DNA of 64,000 nt from Apostichopus japonicus (GCF_037975245.1 NC_092575.1:2421001-2485000), one strand, 5' to 3'. Counted from the first letter of the stretch, positions 36,701 through 44,057 are shown. Notes: a model not told the origin generated them from the sequence alone. Made by a program: numbers and translations.

Positions 36701-39505
36701 GGGGCCAAGAGAGAAACCAACATTCAAAGTGGTTTGGAAACTGCAGTTGAAAATCATTGCTGTGGTAACTTCTTTTTGGGCTGAAGGGGAGAGTGGTGGG
36801 GGTGGAAATCCTTACCTATATGCACAATACCCGATTGGGTATCAAATGTTGTAAACTCCCTTGAAAAATAATGATCAACACAACTACAGTATACACCAAC
36901 TGGGCATTTGGTTATGGTTTGGAGGGAGGGTAGGGGGTGGGGGAAGGAACAGAAGACTTGAGATATGAATATTCAGCTCCTTCACAATGGACATCACTGG
37001 ATGAAAATACAGTTTGTGTTGACCATGACTAAATGGTAACAGGTACAATAAGAGAGTAAGTGAAGTACCTTTAAATATATTTATATAGAAAGCCATTTCC
37101 AATGTTTGTATCCCTTTAAAATGAGCCCTACCTTTGTCATACATGAACAATATGACGTCCAATGCCTGATCATGTGTGATGGGTTCATGAAACACAAACA
37201 TGTACTGTGTACAGAATAATGTACCAGGAAGTATCTGCTCGGTTGATCTACAGAAGAACAATCACATTACAATGCACAAGCTACTGAACATTTACAATGT
37301 TCATTTACTGTAGGTCATGTAGTACTCTTAAGTACAGGCTGTAAACTGCACACATTACGTATGTACCACTCCAGCAAGCATGGAATAACATATCCATTCA
37401 ACATGCTCAATGTAGTGGAACAAACCATAACTAATAATCATTCATCTTGAATAACTGCCATCAAATGTTCCATTAAGATAGTATCTGATTGATCCTTATG
37501 TAGTTTTGACCTCTTTTTGAGCTATAATTTTTTTGTCCAGGTTTTTGGAAGAGATTGCTCTAGTGGTTCGAAGTAAAATGAAAGTTGAGGCTGTAGCATT
37601 TTCTAAGTCCATGTTGACAGTAACTGTTTAAGTTTGATCCAGTCACAATTTATGCACAAACAAAGTACAGTATTTTTAAGAGACTTGATAGAGCTGTTAA
37701 CTTGATTACATTCAATTTGCACTTGCCAGCAATTTTAAATACTGTACCAACCTTACCACATCATTGACTTTGTCCTTTCGATTCATTTTGTCAACAGATT
37801 TCCAACTGTTTTTTTAACAATCTAGCTTGATACAGTAAGTCGAGATAAAAACATTGTCATGATATGGTTATAATACATACTATAGGTCAAGTCACTCATT
37901 AAGATGCTTTAGAGGTAATTTACATTGAGATCACTACTTTCAGGTAAAAACTATGTAGTTAACTATTTACTGTACAGACTCAAATGTTTAGAAGAAGGGC
38001 ATTCTTATATAATGTTACCTGGGAGGCTGTGACCCTTTGTGTTGAACTTACTAAATTAGCTCTGGGCCACAACATGAACTTACCAGCAGCTCTCGAGTAT
38101 GCTACCATGAGATGGATAACCTCATACACATACTGCACAGAATGTAAGTTCTTCAAGAGGAGGGGGAGGAGGAGGAGGAGGAGGATGCCGTGAGTTATGA
38201 GTGCAGGCAGCGATTGACTAACTGCGATGCCAAGTGTTATGACTAATGCTCAGTGCTGTTAGTGCATTGTGACACAATCCACACAGAAATTGACATCTAT
38301 ACATATGTATAATACTGTATCTTTATGTTACAACATTCTGACATAAATCTGAACAGTACTGGTGTTTTCAGAAATATAAGAAACTTGTATCAATTTGCTG
38401 ATGGTACTCTACTATTTTTCTGTAGAAATTTTAAAAAGTAGACAGTCCATTTAAAAAGCCAGCAATCTTTGCTCATTAATGTATACATGCATACCAGACG
38501 TCACACTGCAAGCACACTGTTGTACACTTTCTAAGAATCAGTAACCCGGAAATCCCCAAATATCATAATTTTTTTGGTCCATTTAAAAGGTTTTCCATCC
38601 CTCCCTGTAGTTGACTGTCAAACATCCTCAGTCAAAGGTGAAGATGCTAATAAGTTTCTTTTATTTGTTTGTGGGGTAGTGAAGGAAAGAAGGAGGGTGG
38701 GTGGTGGGGGGGGGAGGGTGACACCTTACCTCTCTAGTTGGCCGTTGCTGGTATTACTGTTGGTATTGACATTAGTGTTAGCTTTGCTCGCATCGGTGCT
38801 GTTAGAATTGGCGGCGGTTTCAGCTGCCATTTTATCGGTCTTCTCTGCTTCTGCGACAGCAGAGGCCCAATCCAGGTGTTCCACTGGCTCAGACAGACTT
38901 GCAGGTATTGAAGAGTCTGTTGCAACGTTTGTGAATACTTCATCTGCTTGAGTGTCACCTTCCGTCTCCGAAGATACTGGTGCTGCCGACCTGGTTTCAC
39001 TGACAGATTGTGATACGATAGTTTCTTCTACTACAGGTTTACTAGTCTCTAGCGCTGCCTGCTCTGAGGCTATTACCATCTCCTCTAAGCCCTCTGCAGC
39101 TAGTCTTATTAACTCGGCCCTATCCATATCTAGGTTCTCGTTTATCTTGTCACTATCCTTTTCGGCAACAGGTTTCTCCACTGAAGAACTCTCATTGCTT
39201 TCTGTGTTAACTGTCACCACAGGGGTGTCCTCACCATCGGGCTCCATATTTCCACACTCACATCCAGCCGTACAAGTCTCTCTACATTGGTGATGCGGAG
39301 ATAGCCTATCTTCCTCTGCGTCACAACTGCTCTTCAAGTCGTGTTTGTTTTCTTTCTCAAATTCCCGTAGCTTACAGGGCTCCTCCCCCAAGCTCTTACG
39401 CAAGATCCTTCGATTGATTCTCTTTTTATAAAGGTACGCTCCAACTAATCCCACTGTGATAGCCGTCCCACAAGCTATAGCCTTTGAATACCGAAGCTGA
39501 GCCAT
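15643..39505 (-). CDS. AKAP1: AKAP1, mitochondrial A-kinase anchor protein 1 (complete, 8 coding exons)
   Basis: Coding exons on the minus strand, in order: 39505-38730, 22473-22284, 21570-21474, 20999-20872, 19035-18855, 18387-18172, 17187-17042, 15756-15643. They total 1,848 nt, or 615 residues and a stop, and every junction keeps frame. Residues 9-26 are hydrophobic and followed by a basic KKRINRRILRK run, a mitochondrial outer-membrane anchor. Residues about 129-151 (RAELIRLAAEGLEEMVIASE...) can form an amphipathic helix as in PKA regulatory-subunit anchors. Residues 307-372 are a KH RNA-binding domain with the loop G320-K-Q-G323. Residues about 400-600 are an extended Tudor domain with FMDYGG at 489-494. 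This domain order is that of AKAP1 (D-AKAP1/AKAP121), which tethers PKA and binds mRNA at mitochondria. It is shorter than the roughly 900-residue mammalian protein, mostly in the low-complexity middle. Confidence 0.93.
15741..16570. repeat. Tandem duplication of the exon 8 acceptor region, later split by an insertion
   Basis: Unit 1 is 15741-15816 plus 16175-16325, and unit 2 is 16326-16570. Shared landmarks are GTTAACTGMATGRACCTTGA, CAGAGAGAGGTAGATG, GTCAAACAGTGACATGTTGG and CTCCTGTGGGCCACATCTTC. Unit 1 is interrupted by a 343-bp retroposon. Unit 2 carries a decayed copy of the first 15 bases of AKAP1 exon 8 with its AG acceptor, a potential decoy splice site. The units share most bases but have clear substitutions and a short indel. 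Confidence 0.9.
15757..17041 (-). other. AKAP1 intron 7
   Basis: A GT-AG intron of 1,285 bp between coding exons 7 and 8. It holds the tandem duplication and the retroposon listed separately; nothing else was recognised. Confidence 0.85.
15817..16159. mobile_element. Retroposon-like insertion with 15-bp target duplication
   Basis: A 343-bp block flanked by an exact 15-bp direct repeat CACAAAATAGAATCA (15802-15816 and 16160-16174). One end is an A-rich AAAATAAAATAAAACTG run. This size of target duplication with a simple A/T tail suggests LINE-assisted retroposition, such as a SINE. Internally it has inverted copies of a module around CTGCTAGGATCGAAACGTCA (about 15870-15925 and 16120-16159). 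The same module occurs at 21257-21305 and 57547-57655, so this is a dispersed family. It lies in AKAP1 intron 7. Confidence 0.75.
17042..17187 (-). CDS. AKAP1: AKAP1 coding exon 7: Tudor C-terminal part
   Basis: It encodes residues 530-578, with EADFSEDARLFIEQIAQNFT and YSMDGIPLIEIFYEEAENGN. In the family this is the SN-like strand pair after the Tudor core. The acceptor is GTTGAAATAG, a weak pyrimidine tract, and the donor is AAC|GTGAGT. Confidence 0.92.
17188..18171 (-). other. AKAP1 intron 6 (GC-AG)
   Basis: A 984-bp intron with a GC donor and an AG acceptor. The contents are AT-rich with repeated TACTCAAGTA/AGTACT-type words around 17490-17610. No gene inside. Confidence 0.8.
18170..18171 (-). 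other. Non-canonical GC 5' splice site of AKAP1 intron 6
   Basis: On the minus strand the junction reads CAAG|GCAAGT, the best-known context for GC-AG introns (strong AAG|GCAAGT pairing to U1 except at the C). The 3' end of the intron is the normal AG at 17189-17188. Frame continuity across the junction supports the call. Confidence 0.85.
18172..18387 (-). CDS. AKAP1: AKAP1 coding exon 6: Tudor core; ends at a GC donor
   Basis: It encodes residues 458-529. DSWYRAQLINFYPEENEADL and FMDYGGY are the Tudor barrel core, followed by CLRQIRSDFLSLPFQAVECY, a segment strongly conserved in AKAP1. The acceptor is TTATTTCAG. The exon end CTACAAG is followed by GCAAGT, a GC donor. Using the next GT instead would shift the frame and hit a stop immediately in exon 7, so the GC donor is required. 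Confidence 0.93.
18388..18854 (-). other. AKAP1 intron 5
   Basis: A 467-bp intron. It has degenerate repeated words (CCAATTACCT, ATTACCTTAGATG and TTACCTCAGCTG) between 18550 and 18850; no other feature. Confidence 0.8.
18855..19035 (-). CDS. AKAP1: AKAP1 coding exon 5: start of extended Tudor domain
   Basis: It encodes residues 398-457. It contains VNNIILTSVVSAGHVFLQQP and then SFNALNRLNNCMNNCY. This is the N-terminal part of the extended (staphylococcal-nuclease-like) Tudor fold, where the AGHVFLQQP type motif is conserved in AKAP1 and Tudor-domain proteins. The acceptor is CAATCTCCAG and the donor is GAAG|GTAAG. Confidence 0.93.
19036..20871 (-). other. AKAP1 intron 4
   Basis: A 1.8-kb intron. 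It contains the ACAATA-rich simple repeat at 19045-19390 and two related GCAAGCATATATAT blocks near 20300 and 20365 (CACTATCAATAGAGWGTGCAA). No coding sequence was seen. Confidence 0.8.
19045..19390. repeat. Degenerate (ACAATA)n-like low-complexity repeat
   Basis: The plus strand is built from irregular AACAATA, ACAATAACAAYAG and AATATTA words without a fixed period. It is typical of an old microsatellite. Confidence 0.7.
20872..20999 (-). CDS. AKAP1: AKAP1 coding exon 4: end of KH domain and linker
   Basis: It encodes residues 355-397, beginning GLPKSIEQTIDIIKRRFPD, the C-terminal helix of the KH domain, then a polar linker. The acceptor ends CATCTTTAAAG and the donor is ACAG|GTAATT. It starts two bases into a codon and ends in phase 0. 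Confidence 0.9.
21000..21473 (-). other. AKAP1 intron 3, with a dispersed-repeat fragment
   Basis: A 474-bp intron. At 21257-21305 it carries GAAGAAGATCCTGCTAGGAT + CGAAACGTCAGGCCTACTTA, a piece of the same family as the retroposon at 15817-16159. Confidence 0.8.
21257..21305. repeat. Fragment of the CTGCTAGGATCGAAACGTCA repeat family
   Basis: Nearly identical over about 45 bp to 16120-16162 and to the reverse complement of 15870-15925. It is a short stand-alone piece without visible target duplications. Confidence 0.8.
21474..21570 (-). CDS. AKAP1: AKAP1 coding exon 3: KH domain core
   Basis: The acceptor is CTTCTCGCAG and the donor is GACG|GTACGT. It encodes residues 323-354, GRNIKELRDKTGAKIFLKP then PVSTKYQLCIID. 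It completes the loop GKQG and the helix and strands that follow in a type I KH fold. A 22-bp tandem duplication (TTCTAAGATGCATTCTGTTA) lies in the intron just past the donor. Confidence 0.93.
21571..22283 (-). other. AKAP1 intron 2
   Basis: A 713-bp intron. Its upstream end contains the dispersed repeat at 22115-22265. No other gene. Confidence 0.8.
22115..22265 (+). repeat. Dispersed repeat family with TCTTACCTGTCTCCCACTCC core, copy in AKAP1 intron 2
   Basis: It runs from a CTCTTACCTGTCTCC core through CTGCACTTTCCCATCTACC, CATTGGAACGTTTTAGCACT and CTACCACCCAGGAAG. The same order of blocks is found in reverse at 32725-32870 and more diverged at 53565-53720. Shorter matches to the CCTGTCTCCACT core are scattered, for example near 30200, 33775, 50550 and 57085. 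It may be a SINE or MITE; no RNA polymerase III boxes or end repeats were identified. Confidence 0.75.
22284..22473 (-). CDS. AKAP1: AKAP1 coding exon 2: linker and first half of KH domain
   Basis: The acceptor is CTTTTTTCTCCAG and the donor is AACAG|GTTTGT. The exon has one base plus 63 codons (residues 259-322). It encodes a Ser/Gly/Asp-rich acidic linker and then FEFPTELCGRLIGKQ, the first strand and helix of the KH domain up to the middle of its GxxG loop. An in-frame ATG (Met261) lies four bases into the exon. A transcript starting in intron 1 could therefore make a form lacking the mitochondrial anchor; this is an inference. Confidence 0.92.
24130..24149. repeat. C(20) homopolymer
   Basis: Twenty consecutive C in AKAP1 intron 1, followed by a pyrimidine-rich stretch. 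The length may be unreliable because such runs are error-prone in sequencing and assembly. Confidence 0.95.
25068..25260. repeat. Diverged dispersed repeat, copy 1
   Basis: Blocks GTATCACATCGCAAAATGCT, CAATTTGCTACACAAG and ACTGCTACACAAAATTTGAA recur in the same order at 26608-26800 with substitutions and indels. The family is unknown. Confidence 0.6.
25873..26019 (-). CDS. Doubtful exon candidate in AKAP1 intron 1 (49 codons, phase 0-0)
   Basis: It is open over 49 codons between a CTGTAG acceptor and a TTG|GTAGGT donor. The peptide begins VYMQYVSLGLRDSSLVGIRP. I recognise no domain. Its phases do not allow insertion between AKAP1 exons 1 and 2, which meet in phase 2. It is more likely a chance open frame or part of an unrelated nested transcript. 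Confidence 0.15.
26608..26800. repeat. Diverged dispersed repeat, copy 2
   Basis: The partner of 25068-25260: GTATCGCATGGCAAAATGCT, CAATTGCTCTACAAG and ACTGCTACACACAATGTGAA in the same orientation. Confidence 0.6.
27125..27208. repeat. (AT)n / TATACAGTATA palindromic microsatellite
   Basis: Alternating TA runs broken by ACAGTATA and CTATGTACAG words. The tract is strongly self-complementary and could form cruciforms. Confidence 0.9.
27508..27528. repeat. Perfect 8-bp-arm palindrome
   Basis: GATCGGAC and GTCCGATC around AAAAC. A related GATCGGACGTTTTATT word occurs at about 31580 in the THAP-bearing element. It lies in a slightly CpG-richer part of intron 1. Confidence 0.6.
29129..29201 (-). 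CDS. Doubtful first-exon candidate inside AKAP1 intron 1
   Basis: An ATG at 29201 in a good context (AGCATGG) opens MAEQESDDFVVRGQVSLFHV and reaches a strong CCTG|GTGAGT donor after 73 nt (phase 1). Without splicing the frame runs to 51 codons. No matching next exon was found before AKAP1 exon 2, which needs phase 2. It could be a nested gene start or chance. Confidence 0.2.
30992..32309. mobile_element. Long-inverted-repeat element flanked by TTAA, carrying a THAP remnant
   Basis: The outer ends TTAAAGACCAACTATGGAG (30992-31010) and CTCCATATTTGGTCTTTAA (32291-32309) are inverted repeats with one mismatch in 19. Further in, 31180-31210 matches the reverse complement of 32070-32100 at 26 of 31 positions, including GTGAC and TTTGTATACC. 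The arms are therefore about 220-240 bp long and partly decayed. The element is 1.3 kb and both ends coincide with TTAA, a possible 4-bp target duplication. The interior holds the start of a THAP-type zinc finger. THAP domains occur in P-element transposases, but a TTAA target does not fit P elements, so the class is open. Confidence 0.65.
31295..31402 (+). pseudogene. THAP zinc-finger N-terminal fragment
   Basis: The ATG at 31295 opens MSQFCVVGGCSYTSSNKSIS followed by FFRFPSKRTDVKRK. The Met-x-x-x-Cys-x4-Cys start and the (I/V)SFFRFP motif are the first half of a C2CH THAP DNA-binding domain. The frame stops at residue 36, before the conserved Trp and the second Cys/His pair. A GTTAGT directly after AAACGTAAAA could be a splice donor, so this might be exon 1 of a gene. 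I found no second half within the element, so a dead transposase fragment is likelier. Confidence 0.6.
32725..32870 (-). repeat. Dispersed repeat family (CCTGTCTCC core), reverse copy
   Basis: On the minus strand it carries the same ordered blocks as 22115-22265 (CTGCACTTTCCCATCTACC, CATTGGAACGTTTTAGCACT and CTACCACCCAGGAAG) with few differences. Confidence 0.75.
33131..33322 (+). pseudogene. Open frame of unknown origin inside AKAP1 intron 1
   Basis: The plus frame is open from about 33080 to a TAA at 33320-33322. It includes MSTFNSLAPQYINGAHLSMP and ends near LYTVVPEQYTIPSVKTTQGQ. It has no recognised domain, no clear upstream exon and no promoter. The antisense strand of the same segment has a strong acceptor and donor but stops in every frame. 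It could be a transposon or retrocopy fragment, or chance. Confidence 0.2.
36667..36845. mobile_element. Small inverted-repeat element (MITE-like)
   Basis: Perfect 11-bp inverted repeats TTGATACCCAA (36667-36677) and TTGGGTATCAA (36835-36845) enclose 157 bp of G-rich DNA. Flanking target duplication is not clear, so it may be a chance palindrome or an old MITE. Confidence 0.4.
37132..37247 (-). CDS. Doubtful exon candidate just downstream of AKAP1 exon 1
   Basis: The acceptor TTCTTCTGTAG and donor CAAAG|GTAGGG bound 116 nt that stay open in one frame, encoding STEQILPGTLFCTQYMFVFH and so on. The left phase (2) fits AKAP1 exon 1, but the right phase (1) does not fit exon 2, so at least one more exon would be needed. 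No domain was recognised. It may be an alternative AKAP1 exon or chance. Confidence 0.22.
38159..38187. repeat. (GGA)n microsatellite
   Basis: AGGAGGGGGAGGAGGAGGAG-type purine repeat in AKAP1 intron 1, close to exon 1. Confidence 0.9.
38730..39505 (-). CDS. AKAP1: AKAP1 coding exon 1: membrane anchor and possible PKA-binding helix
   Basis: The ATG at 39505-39503 begins MAQLRYSKAIACGTAITVGL, a short N-terminus, a hydrophobic segment (about residues 9-26), then a basic stretch, the usual signal for outer mitochondrial membrane insertion. The exon encodes 258 codons plus two bases. Residues 60-86 hold a Cys/His-rich patch of unknown role. Residues 129-151 are a candidate RII-binding amphipathic helix. 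Residues 233-255 are Asn/Ser/Thr-rich and probably disordered. The donor is GAGAG|GTAAGG, and AG + C of exon 2 gives Ser259. A GTG nine bases upstream is in frame, but the ATG is the natural start. Confidence 0.88.
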
Positions 39506-39774
39506 AACAAGCACACAACTTCAGATTCAAAGGAAAGAGGTCCCTCTTTTTTGGCTAAAGTGATGGGACTCCGTAACACCTTTTCTGGCTGAGAAGTGAC
39601 TTCAAATGCTTCACAATACTCCACACAGAGATAATCAGATCACAAATCAAAAGACCCGCTGTCAGAAAAATTGAGAATCAGGGTCAGAGTTTGAAGTCTC
39701 TGAATCTAAATTTAGGAAACAAGTTTTTGAAAAGACTTCTTGGACATACAACCTGTTGCTTATTGCTTTCTGAC
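39506..39774 (-). other. Candidate AKAP1 5' UTR part of exon 1
   Basis: Upstream of the ATG the minus strand has a good acceptor, TGTTATTTTCAG|GTCAGAAAGC, at 39775. This would make the start-codon exon begin at 39774 with 269 bases of 5' UTR. It matches a possible donor at 41053. Untested without transcript data. Confidence 0.35.
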
Positions 39775-41053
39775 CTGAAAATAACATTGAACAATGCATT
39801 AGATGCATAGACATCCATACAAAGGATCTGGAAACAAAAGATAAGAAAACACAATTAAACACTATGAAACACAAACTAATGCATTGTAAACTTGTTTTAT
39901 GCCAAAGTTATTCTTTTCAAAGTTCTGTTTGGTAAACATGTTATCTGCCTAACCATTGTAACTTTTTTTGTAAGGTTTCCACATCACAGCCATCGGAACT
40001 TTTGCTTACATGGTTGCAGTTCATCAGCATTTGTGTATGTTATGGATTCGGCTAATAAGACAAATTTCTACAACCACTTAGTTATGTCTAATGATATTAA
40101 ATTAATAACTTTGCTGTTCATAGGCTAATTTGACATATTTGCAACTGACCATAAACAATTAATGATCTATTTCTATTTCATCACATGTATGCACTATTTA
40201 ATGTCCATTGGTAAGCTGTACAGAAATTTTACATAGCAACCACTCTGTAGACTGTACCTAGACCTATGCATACTTTTTATTTAAACATAAATATAGATCA
40301 CCATCCAAGAGTATGGATCCACATGTGGGGCCTGTTGTCAATTTTTTGTCTGAAATGTTATAATCATTCTATCAATTAATAATAAAACTAGGCCTAGCAA
40401 GGCAGTATTAGTCTGACTAGCCATGAAAGAGTCTGACTAGGCCTAGGCTAGGTCTATATTGTTAGGTCATATGTGATATCTTGGTCAGGTTAAGGAGAAT
40501 CAACTGGAAATCTGTGAGTCTAACTTAGGCAACTAATATAAACAATAAGTGCAAAGCAACCACAGCCGCCTAACCAGAATTAAACATGCACTGAGAACTT
40601 ACAAAGTACACAGTACAGTAGGTTTAATGCTACACAACAACACAAGTATACAATTATATTATGTTTAAATAAATTGTGTTCATTTAATTTCATCTTAGTC
40701 CTAAGGCTGAACCTAGTTTTTATGCTGCGATTTTTATTTCAATACTGTAAAATATTGACCATGATCAGCACAGAGGTAACAGTTATCTTATTGAACAATT
40801 ATTACCAGGCCATGGCCTGATATAGTTACCGTGTTTACTAGGCTAAGGTTAGCCTAAACATAACATCACAATAATTTTAGGCCTAACGTCGTTAGCAGTT
40901 ATAAGTTAGGATCACTAAAATGTTTGTAGTTGTCGACCTCAGACTGTGGAGCTTGACGCTAGTTTTCAGCTTTATTAAATTGTAATCACTCGGTGGATGG
41001 AAACGCAAAAGAAAATTGTCTTCATAACTAGGTGAAAGAGGAGAAAATCTTAC
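39775..41053 (-). other. Possible AKAP1 5' UTR intron / intergenic DNA
   Basis: AT-rich DNA with repeated GGCCTA/TAGGCCT words around 40390-40450. No coding exon on either strand. Bounded by the candidate UTR splice sites. Confidence 0.3.
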
Positions 41054-41200
41054 CATACGAGATACACAGGAGAACGTTGCGCTTGATACGTTCAATTGTA
41101 TTAGGCCTACTGCTCTTTACCAACACAACCACGTGGTCAATTGAAAACATGTAGGATCGGATTTGTACGTACAACTGAACCAACTATACAACATAGTGCT
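41054..41200 (-). other. Candidate non-coding first exon of AKAP1
   Basis: The minus strand reads GTATCTCGTATG|GTAAGATT, a consensus donor at 41053. The 5' end is not defined; the upper bound is a guess placed below the promoter-like motifs at 41236. If transcribed, the ATG before the donor would open an upstream reading frame. Confidence 0.3.
41129..41136. promoter_or_regulatory. E-box (CCACGTGG)
   Basis: A perfect palindromic CACGTG E-box, the binding site of USF/Myc/TFE-type bHLH factors. It lies within the interval between the two head-to-head genes, in or next to the candidate AKAP1 first exon. Confidence 0.4.
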
Positions 41201-41235
41201 ATGTAACCAATTCGTAAAACGTATTAGTTTTCTTT

Positions 41236-41247
41236 GTACGCATGCGC
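41236..41247. promoter_or_regulatory. NRF1-like site (TACGCATGCGCC)
   Basis: Close to the NRF1 consensus YGCGCAYGCGCR. NRF1 drives many nuclear genes for mitochondrial proteins, which fits AKAP1. A CCAAT box is nearby at about 41209. Position is about 180 bp upstream of the candidate first-exon donor. Confidence 0.4.
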
Positions 41248-41590
41248 CAGACCTGTTCGATATTGTATTTTGACCTTTCAACCCAAATCAAGGAAAAAAT
41301 TCAACTAGTGATCGCAGTTGCAACATCCATTTGCAATTAATTGCTTAATAATAAGTAATATTGCACTTATGTAGTAAATTATTGTTAACATATACTGCTG
41401 CACTGTTGGTAAAGATTAGCCTAGCTCATCGTGAGAAAATAGTTATGTGTGTCTGAACAAATTTATTGGCATTCCGGTGAACATATTTTGTCGTTCAGTT
41501 CAAGTAAACAATCAGTTGCGTCTGGACTGGGTCCTCGGGAAATGACAAAGTGTTCTTGTAATGTGTGATGGGAGCATAATAGTATATACG

Positions 41591-41634
41591 ATGGAAGTAC
41601 TAGATTGGGATGTTAAAAAGTTAATCAAATCTCG
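41591..41634 (+). CDS. Doubtful plus-strand first-exon candidate
   Basis: An ATG at 41591 opens MEVLDWDVKKLIKS and reaches a consensus donor CTCG|GTAAGT after 44 nt. It sits in the 5' interval facing away from AKAP1, where a divergent transcript could start. No downstream partner exon was found, and ULK has its own start at 44058. Confidence 0.2.
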
Positions 41635-42077
41635 GTAAGTTGTGAGAGTCGATTTCTTGATGAAACCATACCTTTGCTTCGGATTGAGAACCCAAGTATC
41701 AACAAATGACGTCATGGAATCTCATTTGACCCTTCATCCATAACATGTTTGACTCGTTCATTTTTTCCGGAGGGTTTGTCAAAGTTTGTTGATTACACTG
41801 CAGCCAAACGGACACAGTTAGTAGCTTCAGTTGTTGTCCGCTAAGAATGACGTTATAATGCCCATAAACGTGCTCTCACTTTGCCCATTCCTTTAGTCAG
41901 TACAAAAATCAAATTTTATTAAAAAGCCATATTACTTTAAGTAGTTTTGATTTACAACGATATGAAAGTAGAGCATTTTTTCCCCTCAGAATTAAACATT
42001 TAAGTAAGGGCGACGCTACTAATCGCTACAAACATGCACGTCTCAATGACGTAAGAGTAGCGATAAAAAAAGATGGC

Positions 42078-42290
42078 GCGCTAACAGAAAATGCTATAAC
42101 AACAAATATCTTTATAAACCTCAAAGCATGCGATTCATTTATAGAACTAAAACTTTTAAAGTCCAACTTATCGAATAAAGCAAGAATTATGTAAGTTTTA
42201 GAGATGAGCAATTTTACTGATTGTCGTTTTTGCCAAAATTCACTCGAACATATATGACTTGAATTTGTAACTATAAGAGCATTCAGCTAA
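42078..42290 (+). pseudogene. Degenerate LINE reverse-transcriptase C-terminal zinc-ribbon fragment
   Basis: One plus frame reads FIELKLLKSNLSNKARIM, then stop, then SNFTDCRFCQNSLEHI, then stop, then LEFVTIRAF. The CxxC...E-H spacing is that of the zinc-binding segment after the reverse transcriptase in CR1/Jockey-type LINEs; the final Cys is replaced by Phe. Two in-frame stops show it is dead. The match is short. Confidence 0.35.
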
Positions 42291-42297
42291 GTAAAGA

Positions 42298-42314
42298 GGG
42301 GGGGGGGGGGGGGG
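42298..42314. repeat. G(17) homopolymer
   Basis: Seventeen consecutive G. One of many G/C homopolymers of about 8-20 bases in this window. Confidence 0.95.
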
Positions 42315-44057
42315 TGTCATTAGAAGTGTGAGAGGCCTCAACCGTACCTGTATCTACATCTCCGTGAGAGGCTAGAAACCCGGATTCAGACAAGGGAAAG
42401 TGAGGGAGGCAGAAGCGGGTCGGATTGCCCAAGTGGTTAAATTAAATTCAAAAACAACTTAAGAGATATTGTATCCCTCAAACTTGACAAATTTGGAAGG
42501 TGGAAGTGCTTTTATAGAGGGGCAGAAAAATTGGATTGTATCAAGAACAAGTGTTGTATCTGTTTCAATGGGATGCTGCTGCATCTCGAAACATTAATTT
42601 TTTTGACGTGTTTTGATACGGTTCAGTCGTGTGAAGGGGTTTTAATGACTTCAACAATCCTGAGCTAACAAACTATTAGACATTACACAAGTAGGCTTCG
42701 AAAGCCTATTAGTATCATCAAACTTGAAATTTACTGTGGAAAACCTTTCTTGGGTTGTTGAGGATTATATTTGGGCAAAACATGTTTCTCGACCCCCCCC
42801 CCCCCCAAAAAAAAAACCCCGCCTAAATATTTTTTTCTCGAATACACGCACACACACACAAACAGCATTTTCCAAAAACAAATTTCCAAATGCCTTATAT
42901 TAAAAAGTATATTTCTCAAAAAGAAAATCTCCTTCCCGACTCCTCAAAAAAAAAAAATAAATAAGTAAATAGCAAGAGCGCCAAAATGAAAACACAAATT
43001 CTTCAAAAAACATTTCTCGAAAAACTTCCAGCTGGATAAAATATATTGCTCAAGAAGCAGATTCGTCAATATGTCATCTTTATTTCTACAAAAAAATAAT
43101 AAATAGAAAGAAGAAGAAACAGCTTGGCCAACACATATATTTCGAAACTTTCGATAACAATAATATTCTTCAAACTTTACATGATATCGCATGCAACTTT
43201 TTACTGACTGCACTTTCGTCCGGAAGAGGATAAATGAACTTTTTTCAAGGAATGTCCATTAGTCTTCAATATCACCGATGATACATAGGGACAGATAGCA
43301 TGCGTGGTATGCATGGATAAATGAATCCTTGGAAGCAAAGTAAATATTCCAAAGCCATCCCTCTGTCTTGGTAGCTCACATTCTGCTCATGTCTGTTTTG
43401 CTTAGTATATACAACAAATACCCTACATTATAAATGGAACAACCCTTACTAGATAGTCAGCTGTACGCTTTACAGTCCGTCTGTACGTGTTGCGAAACAA
43501 ACTGCGCCGAATATAACTGTGTAACATCGAAAGCTTTGTTTACTACTCCCATTTTGCCGGCAAATTGCGATATATCGACGAAGAACGGACCTACTTTTAT
43601 ACCAGTGAGAAAGATTCATTCCACGGCAATTAAGACGAAATTCTGAGGGTTTCTATAATCATCGTAACAAGCACTGGTCGTATTTTCATGAACATACTCT
43701 CTAACAATCTTTAGAAAAAATGACGAAATGATTACACAGATTTCGTAGCTGTGTATCATAACAATACTAGTGTGAGTTAGGTTTATATACAGTACAATAG
43801 TACTAGCCTAACTTACTGTAGTCTGCAGGTTCAATACTTTGTTAATGGTGCTTTGTTAGGCCATCAATCGTATCGCAAGTTTAGCCTATAGTCCATCTGA
43901 GCTTAGACTTCGAGTTGGTGCAACAGATTGCACAGTTTCTTTTTTCGATTAAGAAGGTCATCTTGAAAAGCCATTCCCAATACAATTTATGTGAATGTCA
44001 TAACTTGAGCTGGATGCCAGAGAGAAGTGAGAGCTTAACGTTGGGAGCCATGCGCCG

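Larger units (their letters stand above)
22474..38729 (-). other. AKAP1 intron 1 (16.3 kb)
   Basis: Phase-2 junctions on both sides (AG|C) fit direct splicing of exon 1 to exon 2. Apart from the items listed separately it holds AT-rich DNA with many TACAGTA/TACTGTA words, G/C homopolymers (near 24816 and 35790), a 21-bp direct duplication at 34181-34222 and a small hairpin CACCTCAT/ATGAGGTG at about 34470-34497. Several weak exon candidates are listed below. Confidence 0.75.
41635..44057. other. Upstream region of the ULK gene
   Basis: It contains the LINE-like fragment at 42078-42290, a G(17) run at 42298-42314, an A/C-rich low-complexity stretch at about 42793-42870, and an unexplained plus-strand open frame at 43434-43646 that is Cys-rich at its start (VCTCCETNCAEYNC) but matches nothing I know. 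The ULK promoter must lie here or in an upstream exon; no TATA or initiator stood out. Confidence 0.4.

Noticed and set aside
38574-39293. Plus-strand open frames opposite AKAP1 exon 1
   Set aside because: They are antisense shadows of a conserved minus-strand exon with clear start, anchor and donor.
43434-43646. Cys-rich plus-strand open frame upstream of ULK as a separate gene
   Set aside because: The Cys pattern fits no family I know, there are no matching splice sites, and the length is within chance for this composition.
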